Shown here: in pieces, positions 22,140-32,300 of the stretch | Layout of the letters: each line of letters begins with the position of its first letter | Numbering within the stretch: position 1 is the first letter of the stretch | NCBI GenBank assembly: GCA_013368375.1 | Contig: JAACJP010000063.1 | Coordinates: 1 to 64,000, forward strand | Direction of reading: 5' to 3' | DNA length: 64,000 bases | DNA from: Tricholomella constricta | Taxonomy: Eukaryota > Basidiomycota > Agaricomycetes > Agaricales > Lyophyllaceae | The notes under the pieces: model-generated | Database searches by the model: none | What the model was told of the DNA's origin: nothing | The model's input: only the letters and a program-made list of their open reading frames with translations | Translations under genes and position numbers: made by a program

Positions 22140-23280
22140 TACCGCCACCACCGCCGTTGCTGACAGCTTTGCCCTCTGTGTCTGTCAGCGTCGCTTCCTC
22201 GTCTTGTCTCTCCTGCCACAGGTACCCGTGCCTGAGCCCGTGGCGGTGGGTTCGAGCGCTCTGCAGGGCCTAAAGAGGGAAAGGGAAGGAGGAAAGGGAT
22301 GGGAGGAGGTGTCGGGTTCACTTGGGCCGCTTGCCTCCGCCTCTGCCGTTGCTGAGAGTGAGAGTGAGAGGCCCCCTCCTGTGCTATCACCTGCAGTTGA
22401 ACTCGTCAAACCGCTCCCATCCCTACCACGATCGCGCTTGCCCATGCCCGCACCCATCCCCACCCTGCCACCCATCCGACGCCGTTAAAGGGGAATATGT
22501 CCTTGCGGCATCACATGTTGGAGAAGAAGCGCAAGGAGAAGGAGGACCGAGACCCAGTGAGGGACAGGGCTGCGTCGGGCTTCGGGAATGGGAGGGGGAG
22601 CGAGAGTGGCGGAGGAAACAGCAGCAGCGTGGAGGTGTGGCCGGTTGGGGGGACGACTGTGGGGCCGGCGTGTCCTGCCGCTGCCGCTACCGCTCTGAAG
22701 GATGAGGATGCGGAGATCTAGGTGGAGGTGGAGCTGGTGGATGGACTCCCGCCGTCGCCGTCGCGGTACCCCCTTGTTTCGACACCAACAGAGTCTCCTC
22801 TCCACCGTCGTCCCTTCGCCCTAGCTACACCCACCCACCTCAAAGCCCATCGTCGCCCCTTCCCTCTACTCACGCCCAAGCCATGACGGAACTCGTCGAG
22901 CTGCTTATTCCTGGCAGGGGAGCATCGCGCGCGCTGCAGCGTGGCACTCCCATCATGGTACACATTGTTTACTTTTAGCTCGACGTCAATTGATTAAACA
23001 GTAGGTACAAAATTGACTATTTACTCATTACAATAATTAGGGTACCATGAATATGCATGTTGTGCCATGCTACTACGTATCACGCTGAAAGACGAAAAAT
23101 GATGTGTTTGAGATACACTCAGTGAGAGCGAAAGTTAAAGGAAGGTAACTTCAAAGCTCCGAGCATATGGGTAACTGAATTTACCCAGCAGTGGTTTTGT
23201 CATTAGGACACATTTCATGTAGCATAAACATATTGTGTCAATTGTACGACGATAGTGGTTCAAAGGAACTAGAGAGGAGC
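22140..23280. other. No identifiable gene
   Basis: Proline/glycine-rich low-complexity readings to about 22,960, then AT-rich sequence with nothing I can name. Confidence 0.4.
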
Positions 23281-23283
23281 CGC

Positions 23284-24036
23284 TCGGTGGTCATTTTCTT
23301 ACCCACCACTACATGTCTTGTAGTTGACCAAAGCAGAATCGGACAGCGAGCGTAGGATATTATGATGGCAAGCAATGGATTTCATGGTCGAGATAGTGGG
23401 GACAGGCTGGATTGCCATGATACAGTGCGGTGGGCGGGCAGGAGGCGGTGGCCGGCAATTGCCGAGGCGCGCTTCCGCGCCCGCGCGCCAGGTCACAAAG
23501 ATCCCTGACGCGTTGGAACAGTTCAGCGGCGTCTCCTTCAGAAAATTCAGAATGAGAGCAGATCCAAATTGCGCAGCGCACGCAAAAAATTTTGTGGCGC
23601 ACGCAGCTGTAGTTAATATTTTGGAAATTGAAAACCGCCCGGAACCGAGTTTCAGCACAGCCACATCAGTGACCCGCCCGAACCCCCCACACAAAATTGT
23701 CCATAGCTCACTCAATTCTTTACCGATTTTCGTAAAAAAAAGTGCGACCTCCATCAAATGTATATCGAATTGTCCTCCGATACTATGATCTCGGATGTGG
23801 AAGCGTTGCAAACACTCAATAGTGTACTTTCCCACGCTTTTGCCCATCTTTTCGGTGGTCCATAGCACCACCGAGAATACATATCTCGTCAAACGGATTG
23901 GTGCGTGCGATAGAGGACATGTAAAAGTATATATTTTACTGTTGGACCGACCCCAATTGCTTGTTTCAATGTTGAGAAAAATCGGGTCCAAAATCTGAAT
24001 GGATAACGACCCGTTATCCGCCCCGCCAATGACTAG
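23284..24036 (+). mobile_element. Helitron-like non-autonomous element, copy B
   Basis: 5' end slightly eroded (CGCTCGGTGG rather than GCTCTCGGTGG). 3' end GGATAACGACCCGTTATCC, GCCCCGCCAATGACTAG; next base G. Internal landmarks as in copy A. The minus-strand reading is open for 230 codons here (23,299-23,991), running through the GC-rich block where other copies stop. Confidence 0.5.
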
Positions 24037-24366
24037 GCGGGTCGACTTCAGTGTGGCGACGACGTTGAGCAGGCATTTAGAATGTAGACTAGAGCTAGAT
24101 TAGTCGCAATGATCGTTAAAAAAGTCTCGAAATCACTTACTGTGGTTAGATTAGTCGTTTGTTGACGGTTTGAGGTGAGTGTGTTGACGATAGACGAAGT
24201 TGTAATGAGAAATAGGATATGTGAACGGTCGCACTATATCAACAGTATTAAGAGAAGTAATAGGCGAATTGAGCCCAGAGAAGTCATCGATAGGTTGATA
24301 TTTCACTACACTATACATTCTAACTACGTTGACGAACGAGACGCCACTACATCAAACTGACGATTT

Positions 24367-24536
24367 TAAGCGCCGTGGGCGCTTAGCCGCCTGACACGCC
24401 AACTCACCAAATATCTTGTGTAATGAGTTGGTACAAGTCATCGATAGTATAATCCTAACACTATACTATAGTTTTTAATGCTACAAAATAAGACAAACCT
24501 GGCTATCGATTGGAGGCGCCGTGGGCGCTTAGCCGC
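24367..24536. repeat. Two copies of hairpin GCGCCGTGGGCGCTTAGCCGC
   Basis: The first copy, at 24,367-24,385, is a perfect 8-bp hairpin with a GTG loop (TAAGCGCC-GTG-GGCGCTTA). The second, at 24,514-24,536, keeps the loop and right arm but has GGAGGCGCC on the left. Both are followed by AGCCGC and then ACACGCCAA. The surrounding 24.05-24.65 kb is AT-rich and otherwise empty. Confidence 0.75.
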
Positions 24537-24679
24537 GATACACGCCAAATCGACTCAACGTCAAATAAACTGTTACAAACTCCACACTATTCAATGAACC
24601 CAAATGATTGATGGTATCATATTTCATTATAGTCTAATTAGAGACGCCATTTGAGTAACTAAGCGTTATTACACTTGAC

Positions 24680-25535
24680 TGTATGTTGGAAAGGTACGTG
24701 AGCAGCTGTGAAAGAGCAACGTCTCGGACGTTGCTCAGTACACAGAGCCATTTTGAAGTCAAAACTTGACTGCCTCAGGTAGCGTGTGAAGCAGCAACGT
24801 CTTGGACGTTGCTCAATACACACACCCATTCTGCCACAAAACGTGACTGGCTCAGGTAAGTGTATGTTGCGACAGTACGTGGGCAGCGTGTGAAGGAGCA
24901 ACGTCCAAGACGTTGCTCACTACACACACCCATTCTGCAGTCAAAACGTGATTGGCTCAGGAAGGAGTACGTGGGCAGCGCATGAAAGAGCAACGTCCAA
25001 GACGTTGCTCACTACACACACCCTTAGCATCAAAACGTGACTGGCTCAGGTAACTGTATGTTGGGACAGTACGTGGGCAGCGTGTGAAGGAGCAACGTCT
25101 TGGACGTTGCTCACTACACACACCCATTGTGCATCAAAACATGACTGGCTCAGGTAACTGTATGTTGGAACAGTACGTGGGCAGCGCGTGAAAGAGCAAC
25201 GTCTTGGACGTTGCTCACTACACACACCCATTCTGCAGTCAAAACGTGACTGGCTCAGGGAGGAGTACGTGGGCAGCGCGTGAAAGAGCAACGTCTCGGA
25301 CGTTGCTCACTACACAGACCTATTCTGTAGTCAAATTGACCTTGACTGCCTCAGGTAACTGTATGTTGGGGTGGGCAGCGTGTGAAGGAGCAACGTCCAA
25401 GACGTTGCTCACTACACACACCCATTCTGCAGTCAAAACTTCACTGCCTCAGGTAAGTGTATGTTGGAAGAGTACCTGGGCAGGGTGTGAAGGAACAACG
25501 TCTGGGACGTTGCTCACTGTACGCACTCTATTGTG
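24680..25535. repeat. Nine-unit minisatellite with a palindrome in every unit
   Basis: Units of about 80-105 bp each contain GTGAA(A/G)GAGCAACGT, a 5-bp core, ACGTTGCTCACTACACACACCC, then TCAAAACGTGACTGGCTCAGG. The palindromes begin near 24,714, 24,794, 24,897, 24,987, 25,089, 25,194, 25,288, 25,389 and 25,494. Core sequence by unit: CTCGG, CTTGG, CCAAG, CCAAG, CTTGG, CTTGG, CTCGG, CCAAG, CTGGG. CTTGG and CCAAG are reverse complements while the flanks keep one orientation throughout. Confidence 0.92.
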
Positions 25536-25728
25536 CCTGTTGACTGCACACAGAGTGTGTGGAAGGAGCATCGCGCCCATTCATGCGTCATGCCCTATAG
25601 CATAGTCCTGAACTTTCCACTCCGCTTGCTCCACACACCTCCTTGCTCACACTCACGTCCCTGCTCGCACTAGATTCGTGTGCGGGTGCACCACATAGTC
25701 GCTGGCCACGTGATGAAAATGCGCGTTT

Positions 25729-25794
25729 TTAGGGTTAGGAGTGGGTAGGGCGGAGGGAAAAAACGGGCCCTGGAGTGTCTCATAACCCTAACCC
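25729..25794. repeat. Facing telomere-like motifs
   Basis: TTAGGGTTAGG at 25,729-25,739 and TAACCCTAACCC at 25,783-25,794, 43 bp apart, in head-to-head orientation. The second abuts the truncated 5' end of the gypsy element. Only about two repeats each, so chance is possible. Confidence 0.45.
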
Positions 25795-25797
25795 GTC

Positions 25798-28146
25798 TTT
25801 GCGAAGCGACATTCCTTGCCGCGACGCGTTAAAGACATACCTGTACCGATAATAGCGGTGGACAATCGTCCTATCGCCTCTGGACTTGTCTCTTCTGATG
25901 TTGTTACGCAACTAACCGTGGATAAACACTCCGAGTGCATCGCATTAGGTGTTGTCGCTGTCCCATTCCCTGTAATTCTAGGTCTCGATTGGCTTCGTCG
26001 CCACAACCCTCGAATCGATTGGTCGAATCCTGACCTTTCGCTCGACTGTTGCAATCTCACACCTACGTATCCAATTACGGTTCCAGCTAAAGGCTTCGGT
26101 CTTAAGCCTCCAAGTTCTATGTCTACGTCCATCCAAGCTTGTCCCATCACCACGGCTGGCCTAGGCTTCGGTCTCGCTAGCGCCCCTATGTCTTCTACGC
26201 CAACACTTACGCCGCCACCACGTCCCAAGACGCCTTCGGCACCACCGTATCTCAATTTTCTGGCTAAATGGACCGGCTACGGTCGCTCCTCTACAGATAA
26301 TCCTTTGCCTACGCCCAAGCCGAACATTTCGGTCACCACGCCACAGCGTTTTCTCAAATACGCTAAACACGCTCCCGTTTCACTTTTCCGTTTTCACCCT
26401 ACAGGTTCACCCGTCTATGTCGCAGCTACGTCGTCTGACTCTTCAAACGAAGTTGACGACCAAGTTCCGACTGCGCCACCACCCAACGACCAATACCAAC
26501 ACGTACCATCCAAGTATATGTCGTGGGCTGACACTGTCTTTTCTCCCACAGAAGTCAATCACCTTCCGCCCCATCGACCCTACGATATATCTATCGAACT
26601 CGACGAAGGGAAAACGCCTCCGTTCGGCTCGATTTATCGACTGAATCAGGAAGAGCAAAAGTACCTTTCCGAATACCTCGATGATTATCTCAAGAAAGGG
26701 TTTATTAGGCGCTCGACTTCCTCTGCCGCCTCGCCAATCCTCTTTATTCGACGAAAAACCGGCGATTTACGTCTTTGCGTGGACTATCGTGGTCTTAACG
26801 CGATTACGAAGAAGAACCGGTATCCTCTCCCCCACGTCGATGATCTCTTGGATCGGACGCAAGGATGTAAACTCTTCACGGTCATTGACCTGAAGAACGC
26901 ATTCAATCTAGTTCGCATTCGAGAAGGAGATGAATGGAAAACCGCTTTTCGGACACCACTAGGACTCTATGAATATTTGGTTATGCCATTTGGTTTGACT
27001 AACGCTCCAGCGACTTTTCAGGCTTTTATTCAGGACACTCTCCGGGACTATATCGGCGTCTTCTGCGTCGTTTATCTCGACGATATTCTGATATTCTCTC
27101 GAAACCAAGAAGAACACGATCATCAAGTCAAATTGGTTTTGGATCGACTTCGACAAGCTCGTCTTTTTGCTAACGCGAAGAAGTGCGAGTTTGACAAGAC
27201 CGAGGTCGAATACCTAGGCTTCCTCATCGGAGCTGACGGTATCAAGATGAATCCCAAAAAGCTCGCTACCATTGCCGAATGGCCTACTCCTCGAAACCGT
27301 CGTGATATTCAATCTTTCCTTGGTTTTACTAATTTTTACAGACGTTTCGTGGATCACTACGCCAAAATTGCCCTTCCTTTGAACAAGTTAACTCACAAAA
27401 ATATTCCTTTCAACTTCACAGATTCCGCGCGTTCGTCTTTCGAACAACTTAAGCGCGCTTTTACTTCGTACCCTGTTTTGCGCCATTTCGACCCCTCCAA
27501 ACCCTCTACTCTTGCTACTGATGCTTCAGATTTCGCTCTTTCAGGTATTCTCCAGCAACCCGACGAGAGTAATCGACTTCACCCCGTCGCCTACTACTCT
27601 CGAAAACTCTCGCCCGCCGAAATTAATTACGACATCCACGACAAGGAACTCCTTGCTATCGTCGATTCATTTCGCGATATGCGTCCTTGGCTGATGGGTA
27701 CCTCCGTCCCCATTTCGGTGGTTTGCGACCACAAAAATCTTGAGTATTTTATGTCTTCTCGTTTACTTAATCGCCGCCAAGCTCGGTGGTCTATGTTTCT
27801 TTCCGAGTTCGATTTCTGTCTCGATTGGGCCCCAGGTACTCAGAACGTCGCCGACTCGCCATCTAGGCGCCCCGATTTCCTACCTCAAAAAGGGGATGAC
27901 GTCCTGGAGGCTCAACGAAAGACAATTCTTACTTCATCGCACACTAAACGCATTTTTCCTTCTTCCGAAACAGATTCGTCTACTTCGCCTTCAATTTCTG
28001 CCTTTACAACACTCGCCATCGACAATTCTGAACTCCTCAAGCGTTTTCGAACAGCGTTCCAAGAAGACTCCGAGTGCGAGAAGCACTCTTCATACACAGA
28101 ATACGAACTTCACAGATTCCGCGCGTTCGTCTTTCGAACAACTTAA
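25798..28146 (+). pseudogene. Gypsy pol part 1: protease remnant, reverse transcriptase, RNase H
   Basis: A frame of about 780 codons with no start of its own (entered from the truncation). Protease C-terminal region: VPVPIIAVDNRPIAS-like text then VILGLDWLRRHNP within the first ~70 residues; the catalytic DSGA is lost with the missing 5' part. Reverse transcriptase occupies roughly residues 265-440 counted from 25,816, with catalytic YLDDIL at 420-425 (27,073-27,090) and PFGLTNAP before it. RNase H follows from about 27,480 (ATDASDFALSG). The frame runs into the junction of the tandem duplication at 28,106 and stops at 28,146 after a short out-of-frame tail, so the polyprotein is cut between RNase H and integrase. 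Confidence 0.93.
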
Positions 28147-28799
28147 GCGCGCTTTTACTTCGTACCCTGTTTTGCGCCATTTCGACCCCTCCAAACCCTC
28201 TACTCTTGCTACTGATGCTTCAGATTTCGCTCTTTCAGGTATTCTCCAGCAACCCGACGAGAGTAATCGACTTCACCCCGTCGCCTACTACTCTCGAAAA
28301 CTCTCGCCCGCCGAAATTAATTACGACATCCACGACAAGGAACTCCTTGCTATCGTCGATTCATTTCGCGATATGCGTCCTTGGCTGATGGGTACCTCCG
28401 TCCCCATTTCGGTGGTTTGCGACCACAAAAATCTTGAGTATTTTATGTCTTCTCGTTTACTTAATCGCCGCCAAGCTCGGTGGTCTATGTTTCTTTCCGA
28501 GTTCGATTTCTGTCTCGATTGGGCCCCAGGTACTCAGAACGTCGCCGACTCGCCATCTAGGCGCCCCGATTTCCTACCTCAAAAAGGGGATGACGTCCTG
28601 GAGGCTCAACGAAAGACAATTCTTACTTCATCGCACACTAAACGCATTTTTCCTTCTTCCGAAACAGATTCGTCTACTTCGCCTTCAATTTCTGCCTTTA
28701 CAACACTCGCCATCGACAATTCTGAACTCCTCAAGCGTTTTCGAACAGCGTTCCAAGAAGACTCCGAGTGGCGAGAAGCACTTCTTCATGGATCTACAG
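27412..28799 (+). repeat. 694-bp tandem duplication inside pol
   Basis: Unit 1 is 27,412-28,105 and unit 2 is 28,106-28,799; equivalent bases lie 694 apart (for example AACTTCACAG at 27,412 and 28,106; CCGAGTG ending 28,076 and 28,770). The units appear identical over about 655 bp. The last ~30 bp of unit 1 (CGAGAAGCACTCTTCATACACAGAAT...) is an indel-ridden version of the sequence that follows unit 2, which marks the recombination joint. This duplicates RNase H and breaks the frame. Confidence 0.93.
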
Positions 28800-30496
28800 A
28801 ATTCACGGCCCAAGACGACATGGTATTCCACAACGGTCGCGTCTTCGTACCAAAGTCCCTTCGTGCCGAGATACTCTATACTCGCCATGATTGTGTACTT
28901 GGTGGTCATCCTGGACGTACTCTGACCGTCAAGAATATTCTACGCGACTACTCTTGGCCGGGAATCTATACGTATGTCCGCCGCTACGTCTCAGCGTGCG
29001 ATACGTGTAATCGTATCAAGATCCCTCGCCACAAGCCCTATGGTCTTCTACAACCGCTCGACATCCCTGAACGCCCATGGAAATCAATTTCTATGGATTT
29101 TATTGTTAAGCTTCCTAATTCTCATTCTTACGATTCAATTCTCGTTGTTTGTGATCGTCTAACGCGTGCAGCGCACTTCATTCCCTGTACAGAGTCGATG
29201 ACCGCGTCGGATCTCGCGTGGTTATTTGTCGATCGCATATTTCGCTACCACGGTCTCCCAGATTCCATCATCTCGGATCGTGGCACCCTTTTTGTTTCTA
29301 ACTTTTGGAAAGAACTTACTTTGCGTCTCGACATCGACGCTCGTTTCTCCACAGCCTATCACCCACGCACGGATGGCCTCACAGAGCGTACTAATCAGAC
29401 TCTCGAGGGCTATCTACGCGCGTACTGCTCGTACCAGCAGGACGATTGGGTTGATTACCTTCCCCTGGCAGAATTCGTTTTCAACAACTCCGAAAACTCG
29501 TCAACAAAACATTCGCCATTCTACGCCAACTATGGTTTCCATCCTACCTTCACTCCTAAACTTTCTGAAGTCTCTACCGTCCCTGCTGCTGACGATTTAG
29601 CTCTACGTTTAGATCAAATCCATTCCGAACTACGCGCCGAACTTCAGTATTCTCAAGATCGTCAAAAGAGAATATTCGACACCAAGGTCTTACCCTCTCC
29701 ATCCTATTCTCCCGACCAATTGGTATGGCTACTTCGCCGTAACATTCGAACGACTAGGCCGTCGCTCAAATTGGATCATCGACGCCTCGGCCCTTTCCCA
29801 GTCGTTCGTCGTATCGGCTTGCAGACGTATCAGCTACGCCTCCCATCCTATCTCTCTCGACTCCATCCCGTGTTCCACACCTCCCTATTAGAACCCTATC
29901 AAGACCCTTCAGAATTCCATCCCCACTCCTCTCCTCGACCCTTCCAACTCGCCGACTCTACCCCATCCATTTCCAACATCCTCGACTCTCGCAAAATCGG
30001 TCATCGTTATGAATACTTCGTCCACTGGCACTCCCTTCCCGACTCAGAAAATTCCTGGATCGCCCTCTCCGACATCCCTACCACCGCCAACGAACTTATC
30101 GATCGTTTCCACCGTCGTCACCCCCGAGCTCCGAGGCCTCATCCTATTACGTTACAACAACACTTTTCTCTTATTACTGACAATTTACCTACTAGTTCCA
30201 CTCACGACGCCCAAGATGTTCCATCGACCGAACTTCCCCTCTCTACGTCCGAGTCTCCCGTGTCGCACTTCGACGTAACTGGTGTTACGCCAGGAGCCGT
30301 GTCAACCTCGGTAGACGGTCGCGAACAGAGTTCGGCTCACGGTTCGTCGTCGTTTCCTCATCCTCGTCCCGTTTCTCCTCCTACTATACATGAAAATCCT
30401 CGTTCTGTTTATGTACCTCCGCCTACTACCACTACTCGCACAGGTCGCGTCTCTCGGCCTCCCAATCGCCTCGATCCACCATTAAAAGGGGGATAA
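28112..30496 (+). pseudogene. Gypsy pol part 2: RNase H copy, integrase, chromodomain
   Basis: After the duplication joint the frame is open to the stop at 30,494-30,496. Modules: RNase H copy (28,115-28,560); HHCC zinc-binding domain (about 28,885-29,010, H...H...CDTC); integrase core with the three acidic residues in MDFIV (near 29,093), SDRG (near 29,275) and TERTNQ (near 29,380); GPY/F-type GPFPVVRR near 29,790; a chromodomain (ILDSRKIGHRYEYFVHWHSL, 29,980-30,035, continuing to about 30,110); then a Ser/Thr/Pro-rich tail. The open frame extends upstream of 28,112 only by chance through another frame of unit 1. The chromodomain would target heterochromatin, which suits the repeat-rich setting. 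Confidence 0.93.
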
Positions 30497-30642
30497 TGTC
30501 ACGGTCACTACTACGTTATGTCTCACCTACTTACTTACGCGTTATTTTACGATACACTTTTTCCTTAGTTCAATCAACACATTCATAGCTGCTACGCTTC
30601 GTCCCTCGCCCTAAGTCTATTGTCTCAACCTTGACCGTAACA
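30497..30642 (+). repeat. 3' LTR of the gypsy element (146 bp)
   Basis: Begins TGTCACGGTCAC directly after the polypurine tract and pol stop, and ends TTGACCGTAACA. TG...CA ends and the imperfect terminal inverted repeat TGTCACGGTCA / TTGACCGTAACA define it. It is short for a gypsy LTR but within the range seen in fungi. Confidence 0.8.
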
Positions 30643-32300
30643 TGGGTGTGCCCTGCTGCTCGTTCCTGTCAGTCTCCCTGCCTCTCGATCGACATGCCGA
30701 TCCGCACTATACCCTGCGTCACAATGCGGCCTGCACTGATAGTGAAATGCATAATACGACGTCAACGAAGAGACATACGAAACGACCCATACGAGGAATA
30801 CCGACGCACCCGACTTCGGAGTCGCCCATGAGCCCCTTGCTGAGGCAGACTGCGGTCCCGTGGACAGGACTGTGGTCTGCGTACTTGATTGTAGTGTCCC
30901 TGGCTCGATGACATTACCTTCGGGCCCCCGCTGGAGTCGCAAAGCCGCAGCCATCCTGTACGCTGTCGAGATGGAGAAAGGTGATGTGAAATGGTCAGTG
31001 GAAATGAACGATCAAAACTTGGAGTTATATGTCGACTGTGAATTCCAACGCAAACTTGCCCTTATCACATTTAGATTGGATTTTTCACACGGTCAATGTC
31101 GAGTACCCAAGGCCGTTCAAAATCGACACCGTGCAGTGTATCTCGCATTATCAACCAAGCATCGCACATAAGATCTCAGGCTTGCTCACGGAGGTAAGTC
31201 TCAATGCCATGTTCCAATTTCGTCTGGCCGTCTATTTTCTTATCCAGTTCTCGATTTTCTTTCCCAGTTCTCGATTTGTTCAACGGCTGCAACGCGACCT
31301 TCCACGCGCTGTTGGGTCACAGAGAGATGGGCAGTGGCTTCGAATACCCAAGGTATGCACTCCGATCGACTGTATCCACATGCCTTATCAGACTGACATC
31401 GATTACACGGTGTCGCCGCCACTCATATGCTCGAACATCAACGTCAAGTGTTTCAGCACATGCAGTGGGAGAGAAAAGGCGAGCTGGGGATGTATTTACG
31501 GTTGTACTACACAGGCTGGCTGGTATGCGAGTAATTTACGGCAGTGTGTACGTTTTACTGACTGTATTGTATGTCACAGAACTCATAAACGGAGCGGAGG
31601 GCCCAGAGGTATTCGGGCGCTGCATCATCGGGACTTGGGGCGCGGTGAACCGATGATTATGGTGCGATGGCGGGTATTTGGTGTCTGTGCCATTTCTGCG
31701 TCGCCGCCCTCCTCGAATGTTACTCAAGTGCAAGGTATGTGTTACTATTCTATCATCATTTTTGTCGGGGTAATTGATTGCCTCCGCCACACAGGCAATG
31801 CGACACGATCTGCAGACTGAACGCTATGCCACATTCGCACATCTAGATTCGACACGGTGATATGCGAAGGTGATGATCAGACTGAGAAGCAAAGCAGGCA
31901 GTGCTGGCATAGTCTGCAGACTTTAGCAGCGCGATGGCTTGGCCGACAGCATCTGCGATGTGGGACGTGAAGTTCTGTCGTCGATGTTCTGGCGCTTGGT
32001 TTCGACCACGATGACCCTGTGCAATGTCAAATATGTCGAAGCGATTGGCAAAGATTTTATCAATCCGAGAGTACAGATTCACAATCCTAGTCTCGACCCC
32101 TGCACATGCGTTCTCTGCAACGTTGTCCTGTCGCTCACCCTCATCACAGGCAACCTCGACATCGTCGCGGTCAACAAGTTCCAATCTGGCGGCTCTACCG
32201 ATGTCGGCGTCAGCGACTTCTGGACCTGCATCTCATCGCATCCACCATCTGCGTTGTGCGGTGTGCCCGGCTCGGTAACAGTATGTACATGTAGCAATTC
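30643..32300 (+). pseudogene. Unidentified gene fragment family V, copy 1
   Basis: 30,900-31,100 shares blocks with 56,040-56,300 (GACATTRCCTTCG, TGTACGCTRTCGA(G/T)ATGGAGA). 31,190-31,620 matches the minus strand of 45,780-46,260: both contain TTCAACGGCTGC-like text, TCGACTGTATCCACA or its equivalent, ATCAGACTGACATCGATTAC, and GTATTTACGGTTGTACTACACAGGC. The two copies read similar peptides (TLTSITRCRR.. / RLTSITWPC..; VIYGSVYVLLT / VIYDSVYVLLT) across several frames. Frameshifted in both. Function unknown. The rest, to 32,300, is open on both strands without a recognisable domain. Confidence 0.5.

Larger units (their letters stand above)
25795..30642 (+). mobile_element. Ty3/gypsy (chromovirus-type) retrotransposon, 5'-truncated
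   Basis: What remains, in order: the C-terminal part of the aspartic protease, reverse transcriptase, RNase H (tandemly duplicated), zinc-binding integrase, GPY/F module, chromodomain, polypurine tract (AAAAGGGGGA at 30,484-30,493) and one LTR. Gag, the catalytic start of the protease, the primer-binding site and the 5' LTR are absent. The break lies at about 25,795, right after a telomere-like motif. Codon positions are still clean over long frames, so truncation and duplication look recent compared with the decayed host genes. No matching second LTR was seen in the window. Confidence 0.93.

Noticed and set aside
24680..25535. CRISPR-like array (palindromic repeats with spacers)
   Set aside because: The intervals between palindromes are themselves repeated, the repeat is inside an 80-105 bp unit, and the setting is eukaryotic.
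27740..28111. Upstream extension of the second pol frame as a separate protein start
   Set aside because: It is an out-of-frame reading of the first duplicated unit; homology to gypsy pol begins only at about 28,112.
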